Both the position numbers and the translations under genes were made by a program. Positions 1 through 6,988 of a stretch of DNA of 12,653 bases are shown here, in pieces. The notes beneath the pieces are model-generated. The model did no database searches. It was given only the letters and a program-made list of their open reading frames with translations, and was not told the DNA's origin. The stretch spans positions 1 to 12,653 of the forward strand of contig JBJMQW010000081.1 in the NCBI GenBank assembly GCA_045802495.1, given 5' to 3'. The DNA is from AP-15 sp045802495. Lineage in GTDB: Bacteria > Pseudomonadota > Alphaproteobacteria > ATCC43930 > CGMCC-115725. Each line of letters opens with the position of its first letter. Position 1 is the first letter of the stretch.

Positions 1-633
1 AACAGACTTCACTTATCTCAAGGTGATCGGCTGGGGCTGGTTCTACCTGTCGACCGTGCTCGACGACTTCTCCCGATACATCGTCGCCTGGAAGCTGTGC
101 ACCACCATGAAGGCCGAGGATGTCACTGCCACCCTCGACCTGGCGCTGCAGGCCAGCGGCCTGGACCACGCCAAGCCTGCCGATCGGCCGCGGCTCTTGT
201 CCGACAACGGTTCCAGCTATATCGCGGGCGACCTGGCCAAATGGCTCGATGCCCGCAACATTAAACACCTGCGTGGCGCGCCCTATCATCCGATGACCCA
301 GGGCAAGATCGAGCGCTGGCACCAGACGCTCAAGAACCGCATCCTGTTGGAAAACTACTTCTTGCCCGGTGATCTCGAGGCTCAGATTGCCGCCTTTGTC
401 GCTGACTACAACAACCGGCGCTACCACGAGAGCATCGACAATCTCACCCCGGCCGACGTCTACTGCGGGCGGGGTCACGCCATCCTGGCAGAACGAGAAA
501 GGATCAAACGACAGACCATCGCCAACCGCCGCTTGCAGCACCAGCTGCAGGCCGCCTGAAATCACCAAATTGATGGGCCAGAGCCTCCCTTAATTTACCC
601 AGCCCGTTGTCTCAAAAACTCTGACGACGGACA
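1..633 (+). mobile_element. 3' end of an IS3-family insertion sequence
   Basis: The element enters from the left edge, so its left inverted repeat, orfA and the first part of orfB are outside the window. The visible part holds the end of the transposase gene and a short non-coding tail. The proposed right end is at about 633: read on the minus strand it starts TGTCCGTCGTCAGAG, and IS3-family ends start with TG. Just after 633 an unrelated beta-propeller reading frame continues without a start codon, which is the main evidence for the boundary. The exact base is inferred, because the left end and target duplication cannot be seen. Confidence 0.8.
2..559 (+). CDS. IS3-family transposase OrfB, C-terminal catalytic part (5' end outside window)
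   Basis: This is the DDE integrase-fold catalytic domain of an IS3-type transposase, which cuts and joins the element's ends. It is open from the first full codon and has no start in the window. All three catalytic acidic residues are visible: Asp in TDFTYLK at the very edge, Asp in LLSDNGSSY, and Glu in GKIERWHQ. The last two are separated by 35 residues, the family's D35E signature. The C-terminal NNRRYHESIDNLTPADVY block is also typical of IS3 OrfB. The frame ends cleanly at TGA, so the visible part is intact. In IS3 elements OrfB is normally made as an OrfAB fusion by -1 frameshifting; that region is not visible. A GTG at 23 could be mistaken for a start but lies inside the conserved domain. 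Confidence 0.93.
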   Translation, partial: TDFTYLKVIGWGWFYLSTVLDDFSRYIVAWKLCTTMKAEDVTATLDLALQASGLDHAKPADRPRLLSDNGSSYIAGDLAKWLDARNIKHLRGAPYHPMTQGKIERWHQTLKNRILLENYFLPGDLEAQIAAFVADYNNRRYHESIDNLTPADVYCGRGHAILAERERIKRQTIANRRLQHQLQAA

Positions 634-1335
634 GTCTACGTTGCGAATGGCGGCGACGGCTCGGTGTTGGTGTTGCACGGCGAGGATCTGGCATCCGTCG
701 GGCGCATCGAACTCCGCAACGATGCCGACAATGTGCGCGTCGACGCGCAGCGACGCCGCGTGCTCGTGGGTTATGGCAAGGGCGCGCTTGCGGTCATCGA
801 TCCGGCAACCCGGACCAAGATCGCCGAAATCCCTCTCAAGGGCCATCCGGAGAGTTTCCAGATCGACGAAACCGGTACCCAGGTGTTCGTCAACGTGCCG
901 GACGCCCGCGAGATCGAGGTCGTCGACCTTGCCGCGGAGGGCTCTCAATCCTGGCCTACGCAAGGCGCGCAATCGAATTTCCCGATGGCGATCGACGGTG
1001 AGGCTCACCGGGTTCTGGTCGCATTTCGCAACCCGCCGACCTTGATAGCGTTTTCCAGCCAAGACGGGCACACCATAGCGAAGCCGGAGATCTGTGGTGA
1101 CGCCGATGATGTGTTTGTCGATGCGCGGCGCCGCCGCGTCTATGTGAGCTGCGGCGAAGGAGTGGTCGATGTGCTCGAGCAGGATGGGGTCGGCTACCGG
1201 CGCGTCGCGCAAGTGCCGACCGTACCGGGCGCGCGCACGTCACTCTTCGTGCCCGAAATGGATCGACTCTTCGTGGCGGTGCGGGCTGAGCGGAGCGAGC
1301 CGGCGGCGATCTGGGTATTCCATCCGGCCCTATGA
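634..1335 (+). pseudogene. YVTN/YncE-like beta-propeller protein, 5' end removed by the IS3 element
   Basis: The frame from about 634 reads VYVANGGDGSVLVL, which is the middle of a YVTN-type propeller blade and not a natural N-terminus. The first blades and any signal peptide are missing. About 233 codons remain. Repeated blade units can be seen, for example DNVRVDAQRRRVLVGYGKG and DDVFVDARRRRVYVSCGEG, each followed by a D/E-V-x-D/E-like turn. Such proteins are usually periplasmic and may bind ligands or metals; the substrate here is unknown. The stop codon overlaps the start of the next gene (ATGA), so the two were probably translated together. A GTG at 664 or a later start might still give a fragment, but a partial propeller is unlikely to fold. 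The upstream half should lie on the other side of the IS. Confidence 0.78.
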
Positions 1336-2126
1336 AGGCCACTGACGTCGTCACGACCCTCGGTTCGGCGGCCCTTTTCTGCTGCTGGTGCGGCGGTGCA
1401 CAGGCCTACCGTCCATTCGACGGAACGGACGCGGCTGTGGTAGAAAAAGGGGAAATGGAAATTGAGCTTGGGCCGGTCGAATATTTGCGGGAAGGAGGAG
1501 AGCGTGCGCTATTGGCTCCCAATGTGAGGATCAATTATGGCTTCATTTCGGGCTGGGAAGCGGCGCTCGAAGGCGAAGTTAGTCATGGCCTGACCGCCGG
1601 CATCCCCGGGACAAGCGTGGTGGCGGGCGAAGCTCTAATCAAGGGCGTGCTGCGCGAGGGCAGCCTGCAGGAGAAGCCGGGGCCCAGTATCGCAACCGAA
1701 TTCGGCGTTCTGTTGCCCGGGATCAATGACGAACATGGGACTGGAGCAATCTTGACCGGCGTCGCCTCGCAACGCTGGGACTGGGGAACGGTCCACCTTA
1801 ACGCGCAAATTGCCCTTACCCGCCAGCAACATGCCGAGTATTTTCTCGACACGATCATAGAGGGTCCACACGACTGGGTGGTTCGCCCCGTCTCCGAAGT
1901 CTTTTACGAACGGGATGTTGGCCTATTTCGCACCCGTTCCGCCCTGGTCGGGGCGATCTGGCAAGTGCAAGACAACATTGCGGTCGACTTCGGGCTGCGC
2001 GGAGCGCGGGTCAATGACCATACAGCGGGCGAGATCCGTGCCGGCGTCACCTTCGCCTTCGGGGTGACCAAGGGACCCGATATCTTGTCGCACCGCATCC
2101 CCACAGCGCTGCACGTAAGTCGCTAA
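1332..2126 (+). CDS. Outer-membrane beta-barrel protein, MetA-pathway-of-phenol-degradation-like putative transporter
   Basis: The protein has 264 residues. It starts with a signal peptide: a hydrophobic stretch at about residues 6-22 and AQA just before Tyr26. After it come alternating polar and hydrophobic strands with many Gly and aromatic residues (for example EIELGPVEY, NVRINYGFI, WEAALEGEV) and a last strand IRAGVTFAFGV, the pattern of a small outer-membrane barrel. It resembles proteins annotated as 'transporter' in the phenol_MetA_deg group. The ATG overlaps the stop of the propeller gene and no Shine-Dalgarno sequence is seen, so translation probably depended on coupling. Because the IS has cut the upstream gene, expression of this intact gene may now depend on transcription out of the IS. 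The substrate is unknown; a hydrophobic compound or a partnership with the propeller is a guess. Confidence 0.72.
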   Translation: MKATDVVTTLGSAALFCCWCGGAQAYRPFDGTDAAVVEKGEMEIELGPVEYLREGGERALLAPNVRINYGFISGWEAALEGEVSHGLTAGIPGTSVVAGEALIKGVLREGSLQEKPGPSIATEFGVLLPGINDEHGTGAILTGVASQRWDWGTVHLNAQIALTRQQHAEYFLDTIIEGPHDWVVRPVSEVFYERDVGLFRTRSALVGAIWQVQDNIAVDFGLRGARVNDHTAGEIRAGVTFAFGVTKGPDILSHRIPTALHVSR

Positions 2127-2153
2127 TGGCCTCCGCCTCCTCCAATGCAATGA

Positions 2154-2684
2154 TCAATAGTCCTCCTTGACCAACTCCGGCAAATCCGTAATCGCGCCAT
2201 CGAAAAAGTCACATTGTGGAGTGCTTCACGCACAATTGCTTCTGCCACCAAGCGGGCTTCGGCGCCATTACTACCGACCACAAAAATACGCGTGTTATGA
2301 TCCGTCATCGGCAAACGCCCGTCGTCTTTGGCCTTTGAGGCGTCGCGCAACGGTATCGACACAGCATTTCGCAGACGCGGCTTGGGATCGATCTCCGTCC
2401 TCCCGTCGATCAACACCGAAGTCCTGTCCTCCGCCACCAGTCTCAATAGTGCCGGCTTTTCCACTTGCATAACGCCGCCGAGCGCACGCCAACCCGGAGC
2501 GCCGAGCTGGTATCTGCGGACGCTTCGATATCCCAAGTTGGTCAGCTCATAGGCAAACCGCTCGCTGCGGACCGCAGTAGAGACCATTGCAATACAAGAG
2601 CAAGGCTTGGTCTTTGACCGGGATCGTTTTTACGACGTCGGTAACGTCGGCAACGTAGAGCGCAGGAGTCGTGCCTGGCCGCGG
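2154..2684 (-). pseudogene. Tandem rhodanese-like protein, 5'-truncated and with two frameshifts
   Basis: Right after the GST stop, minus-strand codons in the same frame read PALYVADVTDVVKTIP and then LLYCNGLYCGP, a rhodanese active-site loop with Cys. At about 2567 the frame shifts (one extra base gives CGP|SERFAYEL) and continues through LGYRSVRRYQLGAPGWRALGG, the end of the first rhodanese domain. A second domain follows: VLIDGRTE, then NTRIFVVGSNGAEA where the active-site Cys is expected but absent. At an A-run on the plus strand (2203-2207) a second shift is needed; one more base would give the natural ending FFDGAITDLPELVKEDY and a TGA at 2154-2156. The N-terminal portion of domain one is missing and GST sits in its place. 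Frame repair is inferred from family pattern. It probably has no function now. Both shifts could in principle be sequencing errors, but the missing 5' end could not. Confidence 0.72.
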
Positions 2685-3377
2685 CTAGTATTTGGGGCGA
2701 TGCGACACTGCCCATGCTCGCGCATGCTCGATCGGAGCGCGCGGGGGCAGCGCAGCGCGAAACCGTTCGACGGTTGGCAACGCCTCCATTCTCTCCCGCC
2801 ATTGGGAGAAGGCTGGGAACCTCGGATACATCGCTTTGCCTTCCTCGGCTAACCCGAAGGCGTAGGTGCTGGGTAGCATGAAGAAATCTGCGAGGGAAAG
2901 ATCGGACCCCAGCAGATATTCCCTCCCATCCCGCAGCTCTTGCTCCACGACCTGGAGGCTCACCTCGACTTTAGGCAACGCATGCGCCACCACCTTCTCG
3001 TCAGACGGAATGCCGAGTTGCGGAAAAACGTTCCGTTCGTGCGAAACGTGATAGATCATGTAGGGGTAGTAATAGGAATTGACGGCGCTGATCCACTGAT
3101 GCATGCGCGCCCGCTCGCGCGGGTTTGTTGGCTGCAATGCCGGAGTGGCATACGTCTCATCGACGTACATTGCAATCGCGCTCGTTTCGTAAAGCGTGAA
3201 ATCGTCATGCTGCAATACCGGCACCCGACCGAATGGGTGCAACGCAAGGTGCGTTGGGGTGCCCATTTCCGGCTCGAGATCCCGGAATGTGTACGGCACG
3301 TCTTTGTGCGTCAGAATCAGCCGCACGATATGGACATAGGTGCTGCGAGGAAAACCGATGACGATCGGGTCCGACAT
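2685..3377 (-). CDS. Glutathione S-transferase family protein
   Basis: The protein has 230 residues, normal for a cytosolic GST. The N-terminal thioredoxin-like domain spans about residues 4-80. Ser12 in FPRSTYV is in the position of the catalytic Ser/Tyr, HPFGRVPVL carries the cis-proline (Pro53), and ETSAI at 64-68 is the glutathione gamma-glutamyl binding motif. The C-terminal helical domain contains LLGSDLSLADFFMLP, the usual N-capping/hydrophobic staple region. It should join glutathione to electrophilic substrates in the cytoplasm; the substrate is unknown. The ATG has a good ribosome site (GGGAGAAGG, 6 nt away). It lies 76 bp after the DUF1127 gene on the same strand and may share its promoter. 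Its stop is followed directly by rhodanese pseudogene sequence, which marks a rearrangement junction. Confidence 0.92.
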   Translation of the reverse strand: MSDPIVIGFPRSTYVHIVRLILTHKDVPYTFRDLEPEMGTPTHLALHPFGRVPVLQHDDFTLYETSAIAMYVDETYATPALQPTNPRERARMHQWISAVNSYYYPYMIYHVSHERNVFPQLGIPSDEKVVAHALPKVEVSLQVVEQELRDGREYLLGSDLSLADFFMLPSTYAFGLAEEGKAMYPRFPAFSQWRERMEALPTVERFRAALPPRAPIEHARAWAVSHRPKY

Positions 3378-3453
3378 GATACCTTCTCCCTTAGAGTTTG
3401 CGGTTGCTCTGAAATTTTCTCAGAAACTTGAGACCGCGACTCGAGCTGCGCAC

Positions 3454-3702
3454 TCAGCGCTGCCAAAATGGCTTCGCGGCCTCGCGGAATGCTTCGTCTT
3501 GCGATAGGCCGATGTCCCTGAGCAGGTAATCATTACGCTCGGACAAAAGGCGGAGGGCGTGGCGCTGCCGGCTGCGCTCATTCCAAACTCGCAGCGTGTC
3601 CAATAGCCCGACACGAGATACACGCCGGTGCCAATCAGCCGTCCTCGTGCAGGAGGTGGGTGCGGTCACCAACAGGTCGCGCGCCGAAAAGTCCAACATC
3701 AT
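3454..3702 (-). CDS. DUF1127 domain small protein
   Basis: From the ATG at 3702 the protein has 82 residues. The C-terminal half is a DUF1127 domain: VWNERSRQRHALRLLSER, then LLRDIGLSQDEA and the closing KPFWQR, all typical. Small DUF1127 (YjiS-like) proteins are abundant in alphaproteobacteria, and some are linked to RNA binding or phosphate and carbon metabolism; the role here is unknown. I chose 3702 because GGAG lies just upstream and an earlier in-frame start at 3783 would add a low-complexity tail that covers the promoter spacer. A second ATG follows immediately at 3699. It is divergent from the LysR gene and 76 bp upstream of GST, so it may be part of a LysR-controlled unit. Confidence 0.83.
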   Translation of the reverse strand: MMLDFSARDLLVTAPTSCTRTADWHRRVSRVGLLDTLRVWNERSRQRHALRLLSERNDYLLRDIGLSQDEAFREAAKPFWQR

Positions 3703-3769
3703 GACGCTCCGATTTGAGGCTGCGGATCTGCGGTTTGTGGCCGGGGCGCTTGATAGATAGGGTGGAGAA

Positions 3770-3788
3770 ATGCTTGTCTGCAAAGCAT
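3770..3788. promoter_or_regulatory. Perfect dyad in the DUF1127-lysR divergent spacer, candidate LysR operator
   Basis: ATGCTT-N7-AAGCAT is a perfect inverted repeat centred at 3779. It lies 42 bp before the LysR start and 67 bp before the DUF1127 start. LysR-family regulators usually bind such dyads between themselves and a divergent target. The canonical T-N11-A centre is not met at the symmetric position (C and G are there), so the match is to a dyad in general. Confidence 0.4.
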
Positions 3789-3802
3789 CGTTTCTCTATC
3801 AT
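3774..3802 (+). promoter_or_regulatory. Candidate promoter of the LysR-family gene
   Basis: TTGTCT at 3774-3779 and TATCAT at 3797-3802 are 17 bp apart, each close to the sigma70 consensus. The start codon is 28 bp after the -10. The -35 lies inside the 3770-3788 dyad, so a regulator bound there would block it, which fits self-repression. The match is by eye only. Confidence 0.35.
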
Positions 3803-3830
3803 GGCCTAGTTTTTCTCATGAAGTAGATCC

Positions 3831-4745
3831 GTGCTGCGCCGGCTGCCGCCGCTCAATGCGCTCAAGTCCTTCGACGCCGCGGCGCGGCACGAAAGCTTTA
3901 CGAGGGCTGCGGACGAGCTCTGCGTGACACAAGGTGCCGTGAGCCATCAAGTCAAAGCGCTTGAGACGGATCTCGGCGTCAAGCTCTTCCTTCGCGAGCG
4001 GCAGCGGCTGGTAATCACGGAAGCCGGTCGACAATATCTCGCCGTTGTGCGCGACGCGTTTGATCGCATCGCGATCGGCACAGAGCGCCTCGTTCAGCGG
4101 CAGAAGTCGGGGACTCTGACGGTCAGCACGTCACCGGACTTTGCCGCCAAATGGCTGGTGCATCGCCTGGGCCGCTTCGCCGTCTTGCATCCCGAGATTG
4201 ACCTCCGGGTGTCCGCGACCATGCATCATGTCGATTTCGCTCGCGAGGAGGTCGATCTCGCTGTGCGGCACGGCGACGGCAATTGGCCGGGGCTCGCCGC
4301 CGTGAATTTGTGCCCCGAAACGCTGTTTCCGGTTTGCAGCCCCAAACTGGTGAGCGGCCGGCGTCGTCTGCGACGACCCTCGGACCTGCTGAAGTTCCCG
4401 CTGCTGCATCTCGACGACCGGAAAGACTGGTTAAAGTGGCTCGAGGCTGCCGCTGTCGCCGGTGCCGACGTCGACCATGGCCCGGTATTGAACCATGCGA
4501 GCATGGTGATCGATGCTGCCGCCGATGGCCAAGGTGTTGCACTCGCCCGCACAACCCTTGCTGCCTGGGATCTCATCAACAGGCGGCTGGTCAGGCCATT
4601 TGCAACGTCTTTGGCGCTGTCCAAGACCTATTGGATCGTCTGCCCGAGGGCGGTCTCGATGCTCCCCAAGATCGCGATGTTTCGCGATTGGCTATTGGCA
4701 GAAGCCGGCGATGACGTGCGATGTCTCGAGGCCCTCGCTCCATAG
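3831..4745 (+). CDS. LysR-family transcriptional regulator, GcvA-like
   Basis: The protein has 304 residues, the usual length. The winged helix-turn-helix spans about residues 6-65, with RLPPLNALKSFDAAARHESF, TRAADELCVTQGAVSHQVK and the wing LFLRERQRLVITEAG, very close to the GcvA subgroup. A linker helix and a periplasmic-binding-protein-like effector domain (about 92-295) follow; the effector is unknown. The start is GTG with a weak ribosome site; no ATG lies in frame upstream before a stop. It is divergent from DUF1127-GST, with a dyad in the spacer, and upstream of the TauE-MFS genes on its own strand. Either set could be its target. GcvA itself controls glycine cleavage, but no such genes are here, so the name only marks the subgroup. 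Confidence 0.93.
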   Translation: MLRRLPPLNALKSFDAAARHESFTRAADELCVTQGAVSHQVKALETDLGVKLFLRERQRLVITEAGRQYLAVVRDAFDRIAIGTERLVQRQKSGTLTVSTSPDFAAKWLVHRLGRFAVLHPEIDLRVSATMHHVDFAREEVDLAVRHGDGNWPGLAAVNLCPETLFPVCSPKLVSGRRRLRRPSDLLKFPLLHLDDRKDWLKWLEAAAVAGADVDHGPVLNHASMVIDAAADGQGVALARTTLAAWDLINRRLVRPFATSLALSKTYWIVCPRAVSMLPKIAMFRDWLLAEAGDDVRCLEALAP

Positions 4746-4823
4746 GCTTAGGTTCAAGATACTCCTCCAAGAGGGATGGCGCGCGGCGATGTAACATTGG
4801 GCTGGTTCCTTCCCAATTATTGG

Positions 4824-4853
4824 TTGACCGCCGGCGCGACGACGGAGGATAAT
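4824..4853 (+). promoter_or_regulatory. Candidate sigma70 promoter for the TauE-MFS genes
   Basis: TTGACC at 4824-4829 and GATAAT at 4848-4853 are separated by 18 bp; five of six bases match the consensus in each hexamer. Transcription would start near 4860 and give a leader of roughly 95 nt that contains the 4915-4938 stem-loop. A short dyad, CCAATTATTGG at 4813-4823, abuts the -35 and could be a regulator site. The wider spacer (4746-4954) also holds ATTGGG-N10-CCCAAT at 4796-4817 after the LysR stop. No gene is seen there. Confidence 0.5.
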
Positions 4854-4914
4854 GAGTTCAGGTCATCGGCAACCACCCCTCAGCCACGTCATGTCGGCCA
4901 AGAGTTGCCCTGTC

Positions 4915-4938
4915 ATCGCCGCGGGTAAGCGCGGCGAT
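4915..4938 (+). promoter_or_regulatory. 9-bp stem-loop in the TauE leader
   Basis: ATCGCCGCG, a 6-nt loop GGTAAG, and CGCGGCGAT form a perfect GC-rich hairpin. It ends 16 nt before the ATG at 4955 and has no T-run, so it is not a typical terminator. It may protect the mRNA or influence initiation at the following start codons. Confidence 0.5.
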
Positions 4939-4954
4939 CGTGATGGGGTACGCC

Positions 4955-5695
4955 ATGGCCGATTTGCAAATTCTCGACCTGGTTCTGTTCGCCGTTGGGA
5001 CGTTCGCAGCCGCGCTGGTGACCGGCGTGGCGGGCTTCGCCTTCGGCATCGTCGCCGCCGCGGTGTGGCTGTATTCTCTGCCCCCGGCGCAGACAACGGC
5101 ATTGATCGTGGCCTACGGATTGATTGTGCAAGGCCTTTCCGTCTAGAAGTTGCGCCGGTCAATGAAACCGGCCCGCCTTCTGCCGTTTCTGGTCGGCGCC
5201 GTGATTGGGGTGCCGATTGGCGTCGAACTGTTGCGCTGGACTTCGCCCGCGATCTTGCGCATCTCAGTCGGCGTGGTCCTGGTGCTTTTCAGTCTTTACA
5301 GTCTGGTGCGGCCTCAGCTCTCGCCGGTAACCGGGGGCAAGGCTGCCGACGGTGCGATCGGCGTGTTCAACGGCGTGATCGGGGGTGCGACCGGCCTCGC
5401 CGGGATCGTCCTTACGATTTGGTGCACTTTGCGGGGGTGGCCGCGCGACGAGCAACGCGCCACCTTCCAGCCTATTGGGGTCTGGGTATTCCTGATGACC
5501 GGATTATGGCTCGGCGGGAGGGGGCTGATTGCCGCGGACACGCTGCGCCTCTTCGCGATCGGATTGCCGCTGCTGCTCGCAGGAACCTGGATCGGGCTAC
5601 GGCTTTATGCACGGCTGGATGAAGCCGGTTTCCGAAAAGTGGTTCTGGGCCTGCTCCTTATCTCGGGACTGGGCCTGATCGTGCGGGGAAGTTGA
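4955..5695 (+). pseudogene. TauE/SafE-family (sulfite exporter-type) permease interrupted by an in-frame TAG
   Basis: The two open parts lie in one frame: residues from ATG 4955 (MADLQILDLVLFAVGTF) to GLIVQGLSV, then TAG at 5144-5146, then KLRRSMKPARLLPFLVGAVIG to the stop at 5693. Read through, the product has about 246 residues, normal for the family, with some eight hydrophobic segments and two Gly-rich repeats (VTGVAGFAFG and FNGVIGGATGLAG), the hallmark of TauE/SafE anion permeases such as sulfite or sulfoacetate exporters. The TAG replaces a residue in the first cytoplasmic loop; one G-to-A change from TGG (Trp) or C-to-T from CAG would explain it. An ATG at 4943 and GTG at 4940 are alternative starts, but 4940 overlaps the hairpin. 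The MFS gene starts 3 nt after its stop. It is probably inactive unless TAG is suppressed or is a sequence error. Confidence 0.75.
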
Positions 5696-5698
5696 CGC

Positions 5699-6961
5699 AT
5701 GCGTGGCCGATTGACGACCGGCGACGAGTGGTGGCGGCCGCTGCCCCCGGGGGCCTCGGCCGATGCGTTGCGCGTTCTAGCGGCGCGTGGTGTACGGGCG
5801 TTTGGCGACGGCTTTGTCGCCTTGCTGTTGCCGATCTATCTCGTCGAGCGCGGCTTCAGCGCGCTCGCGATCGGCACTATCGTCACCGGCACACTGATCG
5901 GCACAGCGCTGATGACCCTCTGGGTCGGTTGGATCGCCAACCGGCATTCCCGGCGCTTGCTGCTTCTGGCCGCGGCCGTGCTCATGATCGCAACCGGGGC
6001 AGGCTTCGCGGCGGTTACGGACTTCTGGCCGCTTCTGGTCATCGCCGTCGTCGGCACGATGAACCCGACATCGGGCGATGCGAGCATTTTTGTGCCGCTT
6101 GAACAGACCGTACTCACAGAAACCATAGAGCCGCGGCGGCGGACCGCGCTGTTCGCGCGTTACAGCGTCATCGGCTCTTGTGCGACGGCACTTGGGGTGC
6201 TCGCAGCGGCATTTCCCGATTTCGCAACGGCGTGGACCGGGTGCAGCCGATCGGCCGCCATGCAGCTGATGTTTGGTCTCTACGCCTTCCTCGGGCTGGC
6301 CAGTTTCCTGCTGTATCGGCCGCTGTCGCCGGCCATCGAGGTTGCCGATAAGGCACCGCAGGCGCCGCTGGGGCCTTCGAAGAAGCTCGTGTACGGGATG
6401 GCTGCGCTCTTCGGCATGGATTCGTTTGGCACCGGCTTTCTGGTGCAGTCGCTGCTTGCGCTCTGGCTCTATCAGGCTTTTCAAGTTTCGGTGACGACAA
6501 CCGCGGCGATCCTGTTCTGGAGCGGCGTTTGTTCGGCCGTTTCCTATCTTATCGCCGTGCCGATCGCCGAGCGCATCGGGCTCATCAACACGATGGTGTT
6601 CACTCACTTGCCGTCCAACGTTTTGCTGATCCTGACCCCCCTCGCGCCCGATCTCGCGACCGCAATCGCGCTGCTGCTGGCCCGCAGCGCGCTCTCACAA
6701 ATGGACGTGCCAACTAGGACTTCATATGTGATGGCCGTCGTCACGCCACCCGAGCGGCCGGCCGCAGCGAGCATTACGGCCGTCCCGAAAACCTTTGCCT
6801 GGGCGGCGGGCTCGCTGATCTCGGGCTATCTCCTGACACTGTCGACCTTCGGCTGGCCATTGCTGATCGGCGGCGTCATCAAGGGGGTTTACGACATTCT
6901 CTTGCTGCTCAAATTCCAGAAGGTTCGACCGCCCGAAGAAGCGAAGGCGGCGCGGATCTGA
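5699..6961 (+). CDS. MFS transporter, paralogue 1
   Basis: The protein has 420 residues and about 12 hydrophobic segments, the standard MFS layout in the inner membrane. ARGVRAFGDGFVALLLP opens segment 1, and IANRHSRRLLL after segment 2 stands where the basic MFS motif A lies. NPTSGDASIFVPLEQT lies between segments 4 and 5, and the strongly conserved SQMDVPTRTSYVMAV then TPPERPAAAS block lies before segment 11. Alignment by eye with the protein encoded at 8189-9463 shows about half the residues identical, with the same motifs throughout, so the two are clear paralogues. It starts 3 nt after the TauE stop and must be co-transcribed with it. The substrate is unknown; the neighbouring chromate and sulfur genes suggest an anion or a metal-oxyanion conjugate, but this is inference. 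It converges on the short CHR genes with only 27 bp between stops. Confidence 0.88.
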   Translation: MRGRLTTGDEWWRPLPPGASADALRVLAARGVRAFGDGFVALLLPIYLVERGFSALAIGTIVTGTLIGTALMTLWVGWIANRHSRRLLLLAAAVLMIATGAGFAAVTDFWPLLVIAVVGTMNPTSGDASIFVPLEQTVLTETIEPRRRTALFARYSVIGSCATALGVLAAAFPDFATAWTGCSRSAAMQLMFGLYAFLGLASFLLYRPLSPAIEVADKAPQAPLGPSKKLVYGMAALFGMDSFGTGFLVQSLLALWLYQAFQVSVTTTAAILFWSGVCSAVSYLIAVPIAERIGLINTMVFTHLPSNVLLILTPLAPDLATAIALLLARSALSQMDVPTRTSYVMAVVTPPERPAAASITAVPKTFAWAAGSLISGYLLTLSTFGWPLLIGGVIKGVYDILLLLKFQKVRPPEEAKAARI

Positions 6962-6988
6962 TCAGGGGATACGTGTCGGTCGGGGGCG

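Noticed and set aside
595..1212. Long open frame on the minus strand (205 codons)
   Set aside because: It is antisense to the propeller gene, whose blade repeats are clear, runs into the IS end and has no family pattern.
3408..3424. TCTGA-N7-TCAGA hairpin between DUF1127 and GST
   Set aside because: Only five base pairs and AT-rich; too weak to call a terminator or an attenuator.
3703..3783. N-terminal extension of the DUF1127 protein to 3783
   Set aside because: It would place coding sequence over the dyad and promoter spacer, and the ATG at 3702 has a ribosome site.
4852..5622. 256-codon plus-strand frame over the TauE region
   Set aside because: The other plus frame gives TauE/SafE membrane segments on both sides of the TAG; this one is Arg-rich and without structure.
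5777..6607. 276-codon minus-strand open frame
   Set aside because: It mirrors the MFS gene; its composition (many Arg, His, Gln, no hydrophobic core) is a high-G+C shadow.
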